Source of the DNA: Panorpa germanica
Taxonomy: Eukaryota > Arthropoda > Insecta > Mecoptera > Panorpidae
Length of the DNA stretch: 64,000 nucleotides
Assembly: GCA_963678705.1 (NCBI GenBank)
Contig: OY783212.1
Location: forward strand, 4,278,001-4,342,000
Direction of reading: 5' to 3'
Below the pieces are notes generated by a model. The model was not told the origin of the DNA, did no database searches, and was given only the letters and a program-made list of their open reading frames with translations. The position numbers and the translations under genes were made by a program. Below are positions 34,498 through 44,748 of the stretch, one piece after another (position 1 is the first letter of the stretch; every line of letters starts with the position of its first letter).

Positions 34498-37163
34498 AGG
34501 CTAATGACTAAGAGTAAAAACGAACTTAACAGGGGCACCGAGCCCAATGTCATCCCACAATTTGTTTTCTCACCCTCTAATTTTTTACCGACCTATGGCT
34601 AGAGCTCCTAACGCGTCTTTCTACAAATACCCCACCTACATTGTATTACACAATTCAATTATTAATTAAAAAAAATAAAAAAATTGTATTACACAATTGA
34701 CATTTTTAATTAAAATGAACTACCACATTGTTTTACCACAAAAAATAAATGAAATGTAAATACTATTGAAACTGAAATTGCTTCATCAGGTAATCGTCGC
34801 CTCCTTCGAGTAGTCAACAACATTCAGCATCAAATTGATGAGAAAATCACGCAAGTTGAATTGGACAGCTTCCAAAGAACACAATAATACAAATCGTGGT
34901 TTAAATAAACCTCGCAGAAAGGTTTGTTAAATTGTTACTTCTGCGTTTACTGTAATAGGTCTATCTGGTGATGCCTGGAGTTACGTAATCTCATATCGGC
35001 GCGATGTTAGATCTCACGGTCAAACAATGCAAATCATTTTTTTTAATAAGAAGAGTATTTACTGTAAGGCAATGAACTAATTCTTGAGAAACTCATAGAA
35101 AAAGTTTTCTTTGAACGTGAGTTTTCGGAAAAAGTGTTACAAAAGGTACTATTCGCCTTTCCAGCTTCTTTTCTTAACATATTTTATGCGTTTGATAAGA
35201 GTAATGCGGACATGTGGACGCTTACCTTAAAGAAATAAATTTAAACTAGAAATAAACAGGTATAGACTAAATAAGCAAAATAAGGTAGAAAATCGTCATG
35301 CATTCTTCTTACATTTTTTTTCCAATATCGTATTGAACGTAAGTCAACTTGAAATTCCACGGAGTCATATTCATCGCTTTAATTAAAATTTTATAAACGC
35401 AGTATCTTTTATTACAATAAAGTTATTGTTGATATTTTATCCTTTTTTAATTAAAATAATAAAATAAAAATAATCATGTTAAAATATTTCTTAAGTGATT
35501 AATGAATAATGATGAATAAAAGTTAATAAAAACATAGTTCAATGTTATACCGTTGTGGCGTTGTATGTCATACATTTAATAAAATGGTGCTCGTGTTCGG
35601 ATTCGATGTTGATCTGCAAATGGATTGTAATTATCAACCAGTACGTCCCAATCCTTCGGGTAATCAATCGAATTCAACATGTCAGCAACAATGGTGTTCC
35701 ATTGATTGTTCGACATTCACAAAGGCGCAACCGCTGGCCTCAATCCATGAGAAATCAATTGAATTGTATTTTCTATTAATTTGTATAAACCATTAATTGG
35801 AAATTGATTACGTCGATAGATTTGTTCGTAACTTACATTCTATGTATTTAAAACTACAAAAGAATTACATTGTGCAAAGAAATTATTTAAATTTGTAATG
35901 GTATACAACTAAACTAATGAAAAAATCCGAATATTTAAATTTGAATGGATCACCATGCATCACTAACGGCTAGTGTGTGTGTGTGTGCGTTTGACTGTTT
36001 GCATATGTACCATCCAGCCGTTGAATATTTGTATATCTTATTTAAGTTCTCTTCGGTTTTTAACGATTTACCTGCATAAAATAATATTCCGTATCGGTTT
36101 ACCTTGTTGCCAGTTGTGCCATCGATATTACAGATATCGCACTTACCGACAGCAGAAATCAGGTTTTAAAACATGGTGACTATAAATCCATGTATCAGTA
36201 CATAAAGTAAGGTTATATTTAAAAATAAATTTTGATTCTACTAAAGTTATTATCAATCATAAATAATCGTATATATATTCAAACCAATGACTCAATAATT
36301 CCAGATATTAAGTATTAATAAATTCAGCTGGCGTAGAACCGATCAAGGTTGTTCGTTTAATGAAACGGATATTACATCTATTACTATTACAATGTGAATT
36401 TGTAAACATTCTTATTTCACACAAAAATTTTAATTCATTTGAAACTGCATCAGTCATGCAAGTATGCCAAATGCATTGCATTGCATTGCACACTACGTCT
36501 ATTATACAAGTTTGCAATAAAAATGTCATTAAATTATTTTATAAGTTTTATATCAAAAGAATTATGCATTATGTATCCACACTCCACAGTGCAAATAATG
36601 GGATTCAGTTTCATTCATTTTATTTGCATAAATTAACATAACTAATTTCATGCCCGTTGTTCCAGACGTTACCTATGCCGCGCTGTTTCTCTTTTTATTT
36701 ATTTTGAAATGATATATTCTGTAGAATATATTAATTAGAAATGTAAAACTATGATACAGTTTTGCACATTTAAACACTCTTTAAACAATGAGTCGAAAAG
36801 TATACATTCAATATTTCATCATTGTGAGCCTACTTTGCATAGTAATCTCTTTCTGTGATTGGTTGTAGAAACACCATTCGTGACGTCAATCGGAGAGAAC
36901 GAATATTTTCTTGGCTCTTTAAATTAATATTTTAATTAATAAAATCTATTAAAACTAGTAAAACTATTTCATTTATTTTTTTATGAAAGAAACTATTTTA
37001 CTTACTATCGACAAATTTAAGACTTTTTTAATTAACTATTGGAAGTTATTAGCACTTTCAATCAATATTACATTTTTATATACATTTCTTTTCTTATAAA
37101 ACATAACTTACACAATATATAATAATTACATTTCAATTATAAATTCTTATTTTTCTTTTCCGT
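34498..37163. other. intergenic; one (GT)n microsatellite
   Basis: AT-rich with no supportable gene. A GT run lies at about 35972-35988. Paired frames at 35542-35796 and 36308-36641 overlap on different frames or strands, lack family features and are treated as chance. Confidence 0.35.
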
Positions 37164-37786
37164 TGCTCTAGTAACTCTTTCTGTTTTCTTGTATTTCTTT
37201 TTCACATTTTTCTTTGTTACGTCATTGACTGATGTTTCTTTTTCCAACACCATGTTTGAATCCGAGCTATCATCCTCATTATCTGACTCGGTAATTGTAG
37301 TTTCAGTTGTCGTGCTCTCATTTTTTTTCCTTTTTTTCTATTCTTGGGTCTACTAGTTTAAATATATCTTTCCCTTCGTCAATAATATTTACCGCTTCAT
37401 CTTCTTTCCTTGCGCTATTTTTTTTGGTAAGTCATGTTCGTTGATAACACCTCGTAATCTATTTCCTATATAAATTTAAGACTTGTTTTATAACCTAATT
37501 ATTTGTCTCGCATTTCTACAACTTATCTTCTTGTCGTACATGACACTTTACCCGTAATAAAACATTTGGAGACGCCCTATACAGTTCTCTTACCGCATTT
37601 TTCGTACTTTTGTTTATTTTTTAAATTCTCGTATGGAAGACGGGGTATCATACGGGTCCAGTAGAACGTGCGGTTCAACATTGGTTTGTTGGTCACGGTT
37701 ACCTTTGCATCTACCACTTTGCCGTTTAGTTCAGCATCAGCTCTTCTTCTCTTCTCAACGTTTGCATTGTATGTTTTTTTTAACAT
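37164..37786 (-). pseudogene. decayed unknown protein-coding sequence
   Basis: Three coding-like blocks follow one another on the minus strand. Positions 37577-37786 give a basic peptide (VEKRRRADAELNGKVVDAK, then NRTFYWTRMIPRLPYENLK). About 37326-37430 gives ...RKEDEAVNIIDEGKDIFKL. About 37164-37320 gives an acidic then basic C-terminus (ITESDNEDDSSDSN, then TKKNVKKKYKKTERVTRATE) ending in a stop. The last two are joined only if a frame change is allowed at an eight-base homopolymer near 37321-37328, and there are stops between the first two. It may be the end of a transposon protein. I do not recognise the family. Confidence 0.35.
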
Positions 37787-38188
37787 TTATTTTATTTTAG
37801 GTTTTGTTTTATATATATATTGCTGGCGGCCATATTGGACCTTGATTTAGATTTATTTAAAAACCATGTGACTACGGACTGAACATCCATTATATACATT
37901 TCTAAACAGCGAAGCTTTCTTCAATGTCAAATGATAAAAAAAAGTTTTATTGACGGGATAATGATTTAATATTATACAAAGAAAATGTTCAAAGAAACTT
38001 GCATGCCACATAGAAGAGAATTAGAACTTTGTACTACGTTTCGTTTTAGCAAAGTGTTTTGTGTTTAACGGGGTACTTAACCAAAGGTCTCTTGAAATAA
38101 TGTTAATCAGTCGGCACGCAGCACATTTTTGCTGATATAACCATTGTTCAATAACTGAGCCATGGGCTGGCACTACAATCTTCAAAAA
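37787..38188. other. flank of the BEL insertion
   Basis: No gene can be supported. The minus-strand 63-codon frame at 38021-38212 runs into the LTR and has no family features. Confidence 0.35.
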
Positions 38189-38193
38189 GTGTC

Positions 38194-38850
38194 TGTTCAT
38201 AAACGCATGCAATATTCATATTTATATATCAATATCTTGCCTTTATTTTTAATTAATGTTAGTTTTAAGATTCCTCTGTTTTAATTCATTTATATTTTAT
38301 GCCTATTTGTTTTTATACACACATATATACTTCTCGCTTTGGGCAAACGATACTATTTCTTATGTAAACATCCTTTGTTTATATGAGTCACTTCTCTAGG
38401 GTTCGACACTACGTAAATGTTTTCGATTCCTTCTTATTAACTCAAACCTGGAACGTAACGCACGCTTTAACCTATTAGTGCATATACAAGAAATAATAAT
38501 TACACATATTATTATACCTAACTAAAACCGCGAGTTACATTTACTTAGTGTCGTAACTAGTATTTTTATCAATTAAAATATTTAATCAGTTTATGTAATT
38601 CAGTAGTGTAGTTTTAAAATAAATGTAATCTAAAGAAGTTCTGATGTTTTGCTGTGTCTTTTGATATAAATAAAAAATTGTTATTAATTAGTTAATAACA
38701 AAAAGGTCCTTCATAACAAATTGTGCGCACCCTAAGCTATTGAAAGGAACTGAGCGACACTTGCCGTTCGAGAACTTGGATACCGCCGACAGATCGCAAA
38801 TACGCCCTAGCCAGCCTATAGATCTCTATAAGGTCCAAACTCCCCAAACA
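38194..38850 (+). repeat. BEL/Pao 5' LTR
   Basis: Starts TGTTCATAAACGC and ends CCCCAAACA (TG...CA). It matches 44087-44743 base for base in my reading. It contains a TATA-like AT-rich middle and AATAAA-type signals. A plus-strand frame beginning MKGTERHLPFENLDTAD near its 3' end occurs in both LTRs and is an artefact of the repeat, not a gene. Confidence 0.95.
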
Positions 38851-38853
38851 TTT

Positions 38854-38872
38854 TGGTCCTTCTTCGAACCGG
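38854..38872 (+). other. putative primer-binding site
   Basis: TGGTCCTTCTTCGAACCGG starts three bases after the 5' LTR. It begins with TGG, complementary to a tRNA CCA end, and contains TTCGAACC, complementary to a T-loop. The tRNA species was not identified, and the arm spacing is not a perfect fit to an ordinary tRNA 3' end. Confidence 0.45.
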
Positions 38873-39218
38873 ATATTCATCAGCAAGGTGAACATACCAG
38901 CAAAAAACCTCATTTTTGCGCCCAATTTTCATCAAAAACTACGCAGCAAGTTGCAGCCATTTTGGGATCAGCTTCGAACAAAGAACTTCACACGCCAGTG
39001 GTGGTCAAGGTATTCCTGAACATTCTTATAAATTCCACCTATCCTTAATATTATCTCTATTTTGGGTTTTTCATTTACATTTTATTTTTATACACTTTTA
39101 CATATATTACGTTTTAGTTGTTAATGCATTATTTCAAGGTGTTTGGCCATCAATGAATATTTTTAACATTCATTACGTCATTCACGCGTCTCACTCACAT
39201 AATTTATTATTGTTTATG

Positions 39219-39530
39219 TGAGTTCTGTTGAACTTGATAAGCCGTTCGCTCGTATATTCCAGTCATTTAACGTCACTACTAGACTATGACTGTTCTGTTT
39301 AAGAGCAACGTATTTCGTGTTATTTGGACACATCCTCTTGCCTCGTTTAATCTAGTCATTTAACGCCTTACTAGGCTATGACTATTTTTTAGAGCTCGTA
39401 TTTCGTGTTATTTGGACACAACTTTTGCCGTTTATACTTCAGTCATTTAACGTTCTACTACTGGACTATGACTGCGTAGGGCATATACACTCAAACATTT
39501 GTGTTATTGAACACAGGGTTCGTATTACGT
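39219..39530 (+). repeat. tandem hairpin repeats in the BEL leader
   Basis: About 3.5 copies of an 87-93 bp unit lie just upstream of the pol frame. Each unit has a hairpin formed by AGTCAT and ATGACT arms (39260-39292, 39353-39383, 39440-39474) with TTAACG and CTACTAG-type sequence in the loop. The first two hairpins are each followed by CGTATTTCGTGTTATTTGGA-type sequence (39309 and 39397). The hairpin arms are conserved while loops vary. Repeats in retroelement leaders can serve packaging, translation or insulator roles; which applies here is unknown. Confidence 0.75.
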
Positions 39531-39645
39531 CTGTTACGTAATAGCCCAAAACTAATATTATTTCGAACAATAATATATACATTAAATCATTTTTAAATAT
39601 ACATTTAAACAAAGTTCGTAAAAATTATTTAAAGCTCCATTCACA

Positions 39646-42600
39646 ATGTCGTTAAAAACTTCAAATACAAAAAGACATCGTATTAAATTAACATTAATAC
39701 AATGCAGCCAGGCAAATAAAAATATTGATATAGCAGATTCATCCACGTACGATGTGGAAGAAATAAAAATTTGTTATAAACAATGGCAACCACAAATTTC
39801 TTCTATTGATAAAATTCACGCTCAAATGAGAGAATTGACAGAAGATGAAATCGAATTAGATGAACATAATTGTGATTCTAACTTTACACACAACTCTAGA
39901 CTTCATAAATCTATTTTAGTTTCACAACGCGACAAATGCCTGTTTTGCAATAAAGATCACAGTATAAGACATTGTAATAATTTTTTAAAACTCAACATAA
40001 GGGCTCGAATTAACGAGATCCGAAGAAGACAGCAGTGCCTAAATTGTTTGAGCAAGGGTCACACTATTAACAGCTGTACTTCAAAATACAGTTGCATTAC
40101 TTGCAACAAAAAACACCATTCATTGCTACATATTGAAACAGAAGATTCGGATACTTCTGTTCCTACAGCTAGCACTTCTAACGCTTTGACTGCGCATGTC
40201 AATCAGACGAATCAAGTAATACTTTCGACCGCTTTGGTAAGCATTCTTGATAAAGACGGTAAGCCAATTATCGCTCGCGCTCTTCTTGACAATGGTAGTC
40301 AAACTAGTTTCATTACCAATCGTTTAATTAGCAAATTAAATATTCCTACCAAACAATCGCACGTGGTAATTTCGGGAATCGGTAATTCGGAAACTAAAAT
40401 AAATAAGCAGGTAAAAATCGCTTTACATTCTGCAAATACAAATTACAAAACATTTGTAAACTGTCTCATAATAGACAAAATAACTGATAATATTCCACAC
40501 ACTACATTGGATATTAACAATCTATCAATACCCTCTAATATAAAACTAGCGGATCCTAGTTTTAATAAACCACAATCGGTGGATTTATTATTGGGTGCCG
40601 ATATATTTTGGAAACTCCTACGTGTTGGCAATACAAAGCTTGTTAATAATCGATTAAATTTGCAACGTACCTCCTTGGGTTGGATAGTTACCAACTATAA
40701 AGTTAATACTAACAACAACAATGCTCATTGTTACCACGCATCTTTACAAACTCAAATGTCCAAGTTTTGGGAAATTGAGTCTGTTAAGGAATGTAGTTCT
40801 TTAACGGTAGAGGAACAGGCGTGTCAAGAACATTTCAATAAAACTACCACTCGCGATTCCGATGGTAGATTTGTAGTAACTTTACCACTAAAATTGCCTG
40901 CATCAATGCTAGGAGATTCCAAGACGGCCGCTACTAAACGCTTTCTATCACTTGAAAGAAAATTTGCTAATAACGAGCAATATAAGTCCATGTATTCTGC
41001 GTTTATCCATGAATACATGCAATTGGGTCACATGTCTCTTAACCCAAATCAGACCTCGTCTGAACCCTCGTACTTTTTACCACATCACGGTATAATAAAA
41101 TTAAGTAGTACCACAAGTAAGTTGAGAGTGGTCTTTGACGGCTCTATGTCAAGTAGCACAAACACGTCGCTTAACTCTTTACAAGCGAATGGGCCGACCA
41201 TTCAAAATGACTTATTTACTATCTTAACAAAATTTCGTCAATACGAATATGTAGTCGTAGCAGACATTGCAATGATGTACCGACAAATACTGGTACACCC
41301 ATCTCAAAGAAATCTTCAACAGATTCTTTGGAGAGATAGCTCAGACGACAAATTACAAGCTTATCAGTTAAACACTGTAACTTACGGTACATTATCTGCA
41401 GCTTATCTTGCAATAAGAAGCCTAACGCAGCTAGGCTACGACAATATAACTGCACATCCAAATGCTGCAAACACAATCATCAATGATTTTTATGTTGATG
41501 ACATGCTGACTGGGTCAAATGATCTGGCAGAACTTAAACAACGCTGCAATAAAATTATTGAAATTTTAAGCAGTGCAGGATTCAATCTACGTAAATGGAT
41601 ATCCAATGATCCTGCTGTATTAGTCGATTTGGACAATACAACAAACGACAAACACTTCTATATCGAACACGGAGATATAGAACATTTCAAAACTTTAGGT
41701 GTCAAATGGAACTCTGAAACAGACTGTTTCAAATACAGTATTGCACATTTTGATCCACCTGCTAAACTAACTAAACGAAATATTTTATCATTTATTGCTA
41801 AAATTTTTGATCCACTTGGATTACTATCGCCTTGTGTCATACCTTTCAAATTAATGATACAACAATTATGGCTAGCTAACTTACATTGGGACGACGAAGT
41901 TCCAGAACATTTAGCAAATATTTGGACTGCTTTAATAAAACAATTGCCAAGCTTAAATAACGTATCTATACCGCGAAAGTCATTAATCAGTAATTTCGAA
42001 ACCATTGAAATTCATGGCTTTTGTGACGCTTCAGAACGTGCATACGGTGCTTGCATATATTTTAAAAGCACTAATAATGAAAATATTTCTAAAACAACGT
42101 TATTACATTCAAAATCTAAAGTATCGCCTTTAAAATCGCTAACAATTCCATGCTTGGAATTATGTGCAGCATTGTTGCTGTCTAGAATGACTAAAAAATT
42201 GTTGTCAATAATATCTGTACCGGTAAACCGCGTAATTCTCTGGTCTGATTCAGTTATTGTACTATCATGGCTTAAATGCATACCTAACACCTTAAAGACT
42301 TTTGTAGCAAACCGTGTTTCCGAAATTCAAACAGACATGAATTCCATCACTCAATGGCGTCATGTGCGTACTGAATATAATCCAGCTGATTTGATTTCGC
42401 GAGGCATTCTTGCTAGTAATATAATTGATTACAATTTCTGGTGGCAAGGTCCAGACTGGTTATCGCAATCAGAAAGTTCATGGCCTGAAAGTAATTGTAC
42501 TGTAAAATGTTTACCTGAAACGAAATCAATTATATTGTCGAATCATTCCATAACCAAATCAAATCCTATATTTGATACATTCTCAAACTTAAGAACTCTC

Positions 42601-44043
42601 AATAGAGTCACCGCGTATTGCCTACGTTTTATACACAACTGTAGAAACAAACAAAATAAGGCAAACGGCATTTTAACGGTTACAGAATTACAAGATTCAA
42701 TGCAACTTCTTGTGAAGTTAGCACAAAAAGAACATTTTGCGTCTGAATTAAAAGCTCTAAAGTGTAACGCACCTTTAGCAAATAAAAGCACACTGCTTTG
42801 TCTCAATCCCTTTCTCGACGATAACGACATCATTAGAGTAGGTGGCAGACTAAAATATTCAAATTTCGAATTTCACAGACGGCATCCTATTGTTCTACAC
42901 AACAAACACAAATTAACAACGCTGATAATGGAGAAGGAACACCTGAGATTATTTCATCCAGGCCCTCAAAAATTATTATTCAGCATAAGGGACCAATATT
43001 GGCCCATTAAAGGCATTTCGTTAGCAAAAAACATCGTACATCGCTGTGTGACATGTTTCCGACAAAAACCGCGTTTTCCATCACCAAAAATGGGTTCTCT
43101 TCCATTTGCAAGAGTTTCTTTGGACTTTCCGTTCAAAGACACCGGCGTCGATTATGCTGGCCCTATTATGGTCAGAAACAAATATGGCCGAGGTAGTAAG
43201 TTATTAAAATCTTACATTTGCTTATTTATCTGCTTCGCAACAAAGGCTATACATTTAGAATTGGTTACTGAACTTACGACTCAGTGCTTTTTAGCTGCTT
43301 TGAATCGATTCATATCGCGCAGAGGCAAACCTAATATCATTTATTCTGATAACGGCACCAACTTTGTTGGAGCCAGCCGGGCCTTAGGTAAATTTTTATC
43401 GGATGGAAATAATGCAAAAACAATTGAAACTGTGGCTTCTGATTTAACCATTACATGGAAGTTCATTCCACCATACTCGCCTAGTTGGGGAGGTTTGTGG
43501 GAGAGTAACATCAAGTCCACAAAAGCACATCTTAAACGCGTCATACAAAATAATCACTTTACTTTCGAAGACACTTACACATTGCTAACCCAAATAGAGG
43601 CAATACTCAATTCTCGCCCTCTTTATCCCGCCTCCAATGATCCTAATGACCTAGTTCCCATCACACCTGGACACCTGCTAATAGGACGTCAGCTTACTAG
43701 CATCGCTCCTGCAGAGGACGCTCCAATCAATCTTAGCAGAATGCAGCGCTTCGCACAACTTCAGGACTGCATTCAAAACTTCTGGAAACGCTGGTCAAAT
43801 GATTATCTTGGACACTGCAATCAACTTTCAAAATGGAAAACTTCTACAGGTGTTGTACCGCAGCCCGGAAGTTTGGTTTTAATCAAAGAACCTAATCTAC
43901 CTCCATCACACTGGATGTTGGGTCGTATTGTGAAAGTGAGTGTCAGTGATGATTTAACGGCTCGTCTAGCCACTATAAAAACAATCAAAGGCGAATTAAA
44001 ACGTCTAGTGCGACATCTTGCTCCATTACCAATCGAACATTAA
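39646..44043 (+). CDS. BEL/Pao polyprotein, Gag-deleted: zinc knuckles-PR-RT-RH-IN
   Basis: One open frame of 1465 codons. Residues 1-90 look like the very N-terminus of BEL Gag. Three zinc knuckles follow (C98/C101/H105/C110; C131/C134/H139/C144; C150/C153/H157). An aspartic protease (peptidase A17/DUF1758) spans about 190-330 with LLDNGSQ at D215 and LLLGADIF near 315. Reverse transcriptase spans about 470-680 with DIAMMYRQI at 540 and YVDD at 616-619. RNase H has D794, E838 and D868. Integrase has an HHCC finger (H1099, H1104, C1134, C1137) and a D1169/D1235/E1286 triad (VDYAGP, YSDNGTNF, WESN), then a DUF5641-type C-terminal domain ending LVRHLAPLPI. All catalytic residues are present. 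BEL polyproteins are usually about 1700-1900 residues; the missing part is the DUF1759 Gag region expected between residues about 80 and 95. The ATG at 39646 is the first in frame. Confidence 0.9.
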   Translation: MSLKTSNTKRHRIKLTLIQCSQANKNIDIADSSTYDVEEIKICYKQWQPQISSIDKIHAQMRELTEDEIELDEHNCDSNFTHNSRLHKSILVSQRDKCLFCNKDHSIRHCNNFLKLNIRARINEIRRRQQCLNCLSKGHTINSCTSKYSCITCNKKHHSLLHIETEDSDTSVPTASTSNALTAHVNQTNQVILSTALVSILDKDGKPIIARALLDNGSQTSFITNRLISKLNIPTKQSHVVISGIGNSETKINKQVKIALHSANTNYKTFVNCLIIDKITDNIPHTTLDINNLSIPSNIKLADPSFNKPQSVDLLLGADIFWKLLRVGNTKLVNNRLNLQRTSLGWIVTNYKVNTNNNNAHCYHASLQTQMSKFWEIESVKECSSLTVEEQACQEHFNKTTTRDSDGRFVVTLPLKLPASMLGDSKTAATKRFLSLERKFANNEQYKSMYSAFIHEYMQLGHMSLNPNQTSSEPSYFLPHHGIIKLSSTTSKLRVVFDGSMSSSTNTSLNSLQANGPTIQNDLFTILTKFRQYEYVVVADIAMMYRQILVHPSQRNLQQILWRDSSDDKLQAYQLNTVTYGTLSAAYLAIRSLTQLGYDNITAHPNAANTIINDFYVDDMLTGSNDLAELKQRCNKIIEILSSAGFNLRKWISNDPAVLVDLDNTTNDKHFYIEHGDIEHFKTLGVKWNSETDCFKYSIAHFDPPAKLTKRNILSFIAKIFDPLGLLSPCVIPFKLMIQQLWLANLHWDDEVPEHLANIWTALIKQLPSLNNVSIPRKSLISNFETIEIHGFCDASERAYGACIYFKSTNNENISKTTLLHSKSKVSPLKSLTIPCLELCAALLLSRMTKKLLSIISVPVNRVILWSDSVIVLSWLKCIPNTLKTFVANRVSEIQTDMNSITQWRHVRTEYNPADLISRGILASNIIDYNFWWQGPDWLSQSESSWPESNCTVKCLPETKSIILSNHSITKSNPIFDTFSNLRTLNRVTAYCLRFIHNCRNKQNKANGILTVTELQDSMQLLVKLAQKEHFASELKALKCNAPLANKSTLLCLNPFLDDNDIIRVGGRLKYSNFEFHRRHPIVLHNKHKLTTLIMEKEHLRLFHPGPQKLLFSIRDQYWPIKGISLAKNIVHRCVTCFRQKPRFPSPKMGSLPFARVSLDFPFKDTGVDYAGPIMVRNKYGRGSKLLKSYICLFICFATKAIHLELVTELTTQCFLAALNRFISRRGKPNIIYSDNGTNFVGASRALGKFLSDGNNAKTIETVASDLTITWKFIPPYSPSWGGLWESNIKSTKAHLKRVIQNNHFTFEDTYTLLTQIEAILNSRPLYPASNDPNDLVPITPGHLLIGRQLTSIAPAEDAPINLSRMQRFAQLQDCIQNFWKRWSNDYLGHCNQLSKWKTSTGVVPQPGSLVLIKEPNLPPSHWMLGRIVKVSVSDDLTARLATIKTIKGELKRLVRHLAPLPIEH

Positions 44044-44073
44044 TTGAAACTTTGATAACATATCCCAATTTCA

Positions 44074-44086
44074 ACGCCCGGGAGAA
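44074..44086 (+). other. putative polypurine tract
   Basis: ACGCCCGGGAGAA ends directly before the TG of the 3' LTR. Only the last seven or so bases are purines, so this is a short and imperfect plus-strand priming site judged by position. Confidence 0.4.
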
Positions 44087-44743
44087 TGTTCATAAACGCA
44101 TGCAATATTCATATTTATATATCAATATCTTGCCTTTATTTTTAATTAATGTTAGTTTTAAGATTCCTCTGTTTTAATTCATTTATATTTTATGCCTATT
44201 TGTTTTTATACACACATATATACTTCTCGCTTTGGGCAAACGATACTATTTCTTATGTAAACATCCTTTGTTTATATGAGTCACTTCTCTAGGGTTCGAC
44301 ACTACGTAAATGTTTTCGATTCCTTCTTATTAACTCAAACCTGGAACGTAACGCACGCTTTAACCTATTAGTGCATATACAAGAAATAATAATTACACAT
44401 ATTATTATACCTAACTAAAACCGCGAGTTACATTTACTTAGTGTCGTAACTAGTATTTTTATCAATTAAAATATTTAATCAGTTTATGTAATTCAGTAGT
44501 GTAGTTTTAAAATAAATGTAATCTAAAGAAGTTCTGATGTTTTGCTGTGTCTTTTGATATAAATAAAAAATTGTTATTAATTAGTTAATAACAAAAAGGT
44601 CCTTCATAACAAATTGTGCGCACCCTAAGCTATTGAAAGGAACTGAGCGACACTTGCCGTTCGAGAACTTGGATACCGCCGACAGATCGCAAATACGCCC
44701 TAGCCAGCCTATAGATCTCTATAAGGTCCAAACTCCCCAAACA
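44087..44743 (+). repeat. BEL/Pao 3' LTR
   Basis: It is 657 bp, TGTTCAT...CAAACA, the same length and sequence as 38194-38850 in my reading. It is followed by the second copy of the GTGTC target duplication. Confidence 0.95.
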
Positions 44744-44748
44744 GTGTC

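Larger units (their letters stand above)
38189..44748 (+). mobile_element. complete BEL/Pao LTR retrotransposon with 5-bp TSD
   Basis: The 6550-bp element (38194-44743) is flanked by the direct repeat GTGTC (38189-38193 and 44744-44748). It has two 657-bp LTRs that I read as identical, a TGG-starting primer-binding region, a 0.8-kb leader with tandem hairpin repeats, one open pol frame and a short purine-rich tract before the 3' LTR. Domain order protease-RT-RNase H-integrase and the C-terminal domain identify the BEL/Pao superfamily. The identical LTRs and intact target duplication mean a recent insertion. The Gag region is largely missing, so autonomous mobility is doubtful. Confidence 0.95.

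Noticed and set aside
40443-43544. Minus-strand frames inside the BEL polyprotein
   Set aside because: All overlap an intact, clearly coding plus-strand frame with catalytic motifs.
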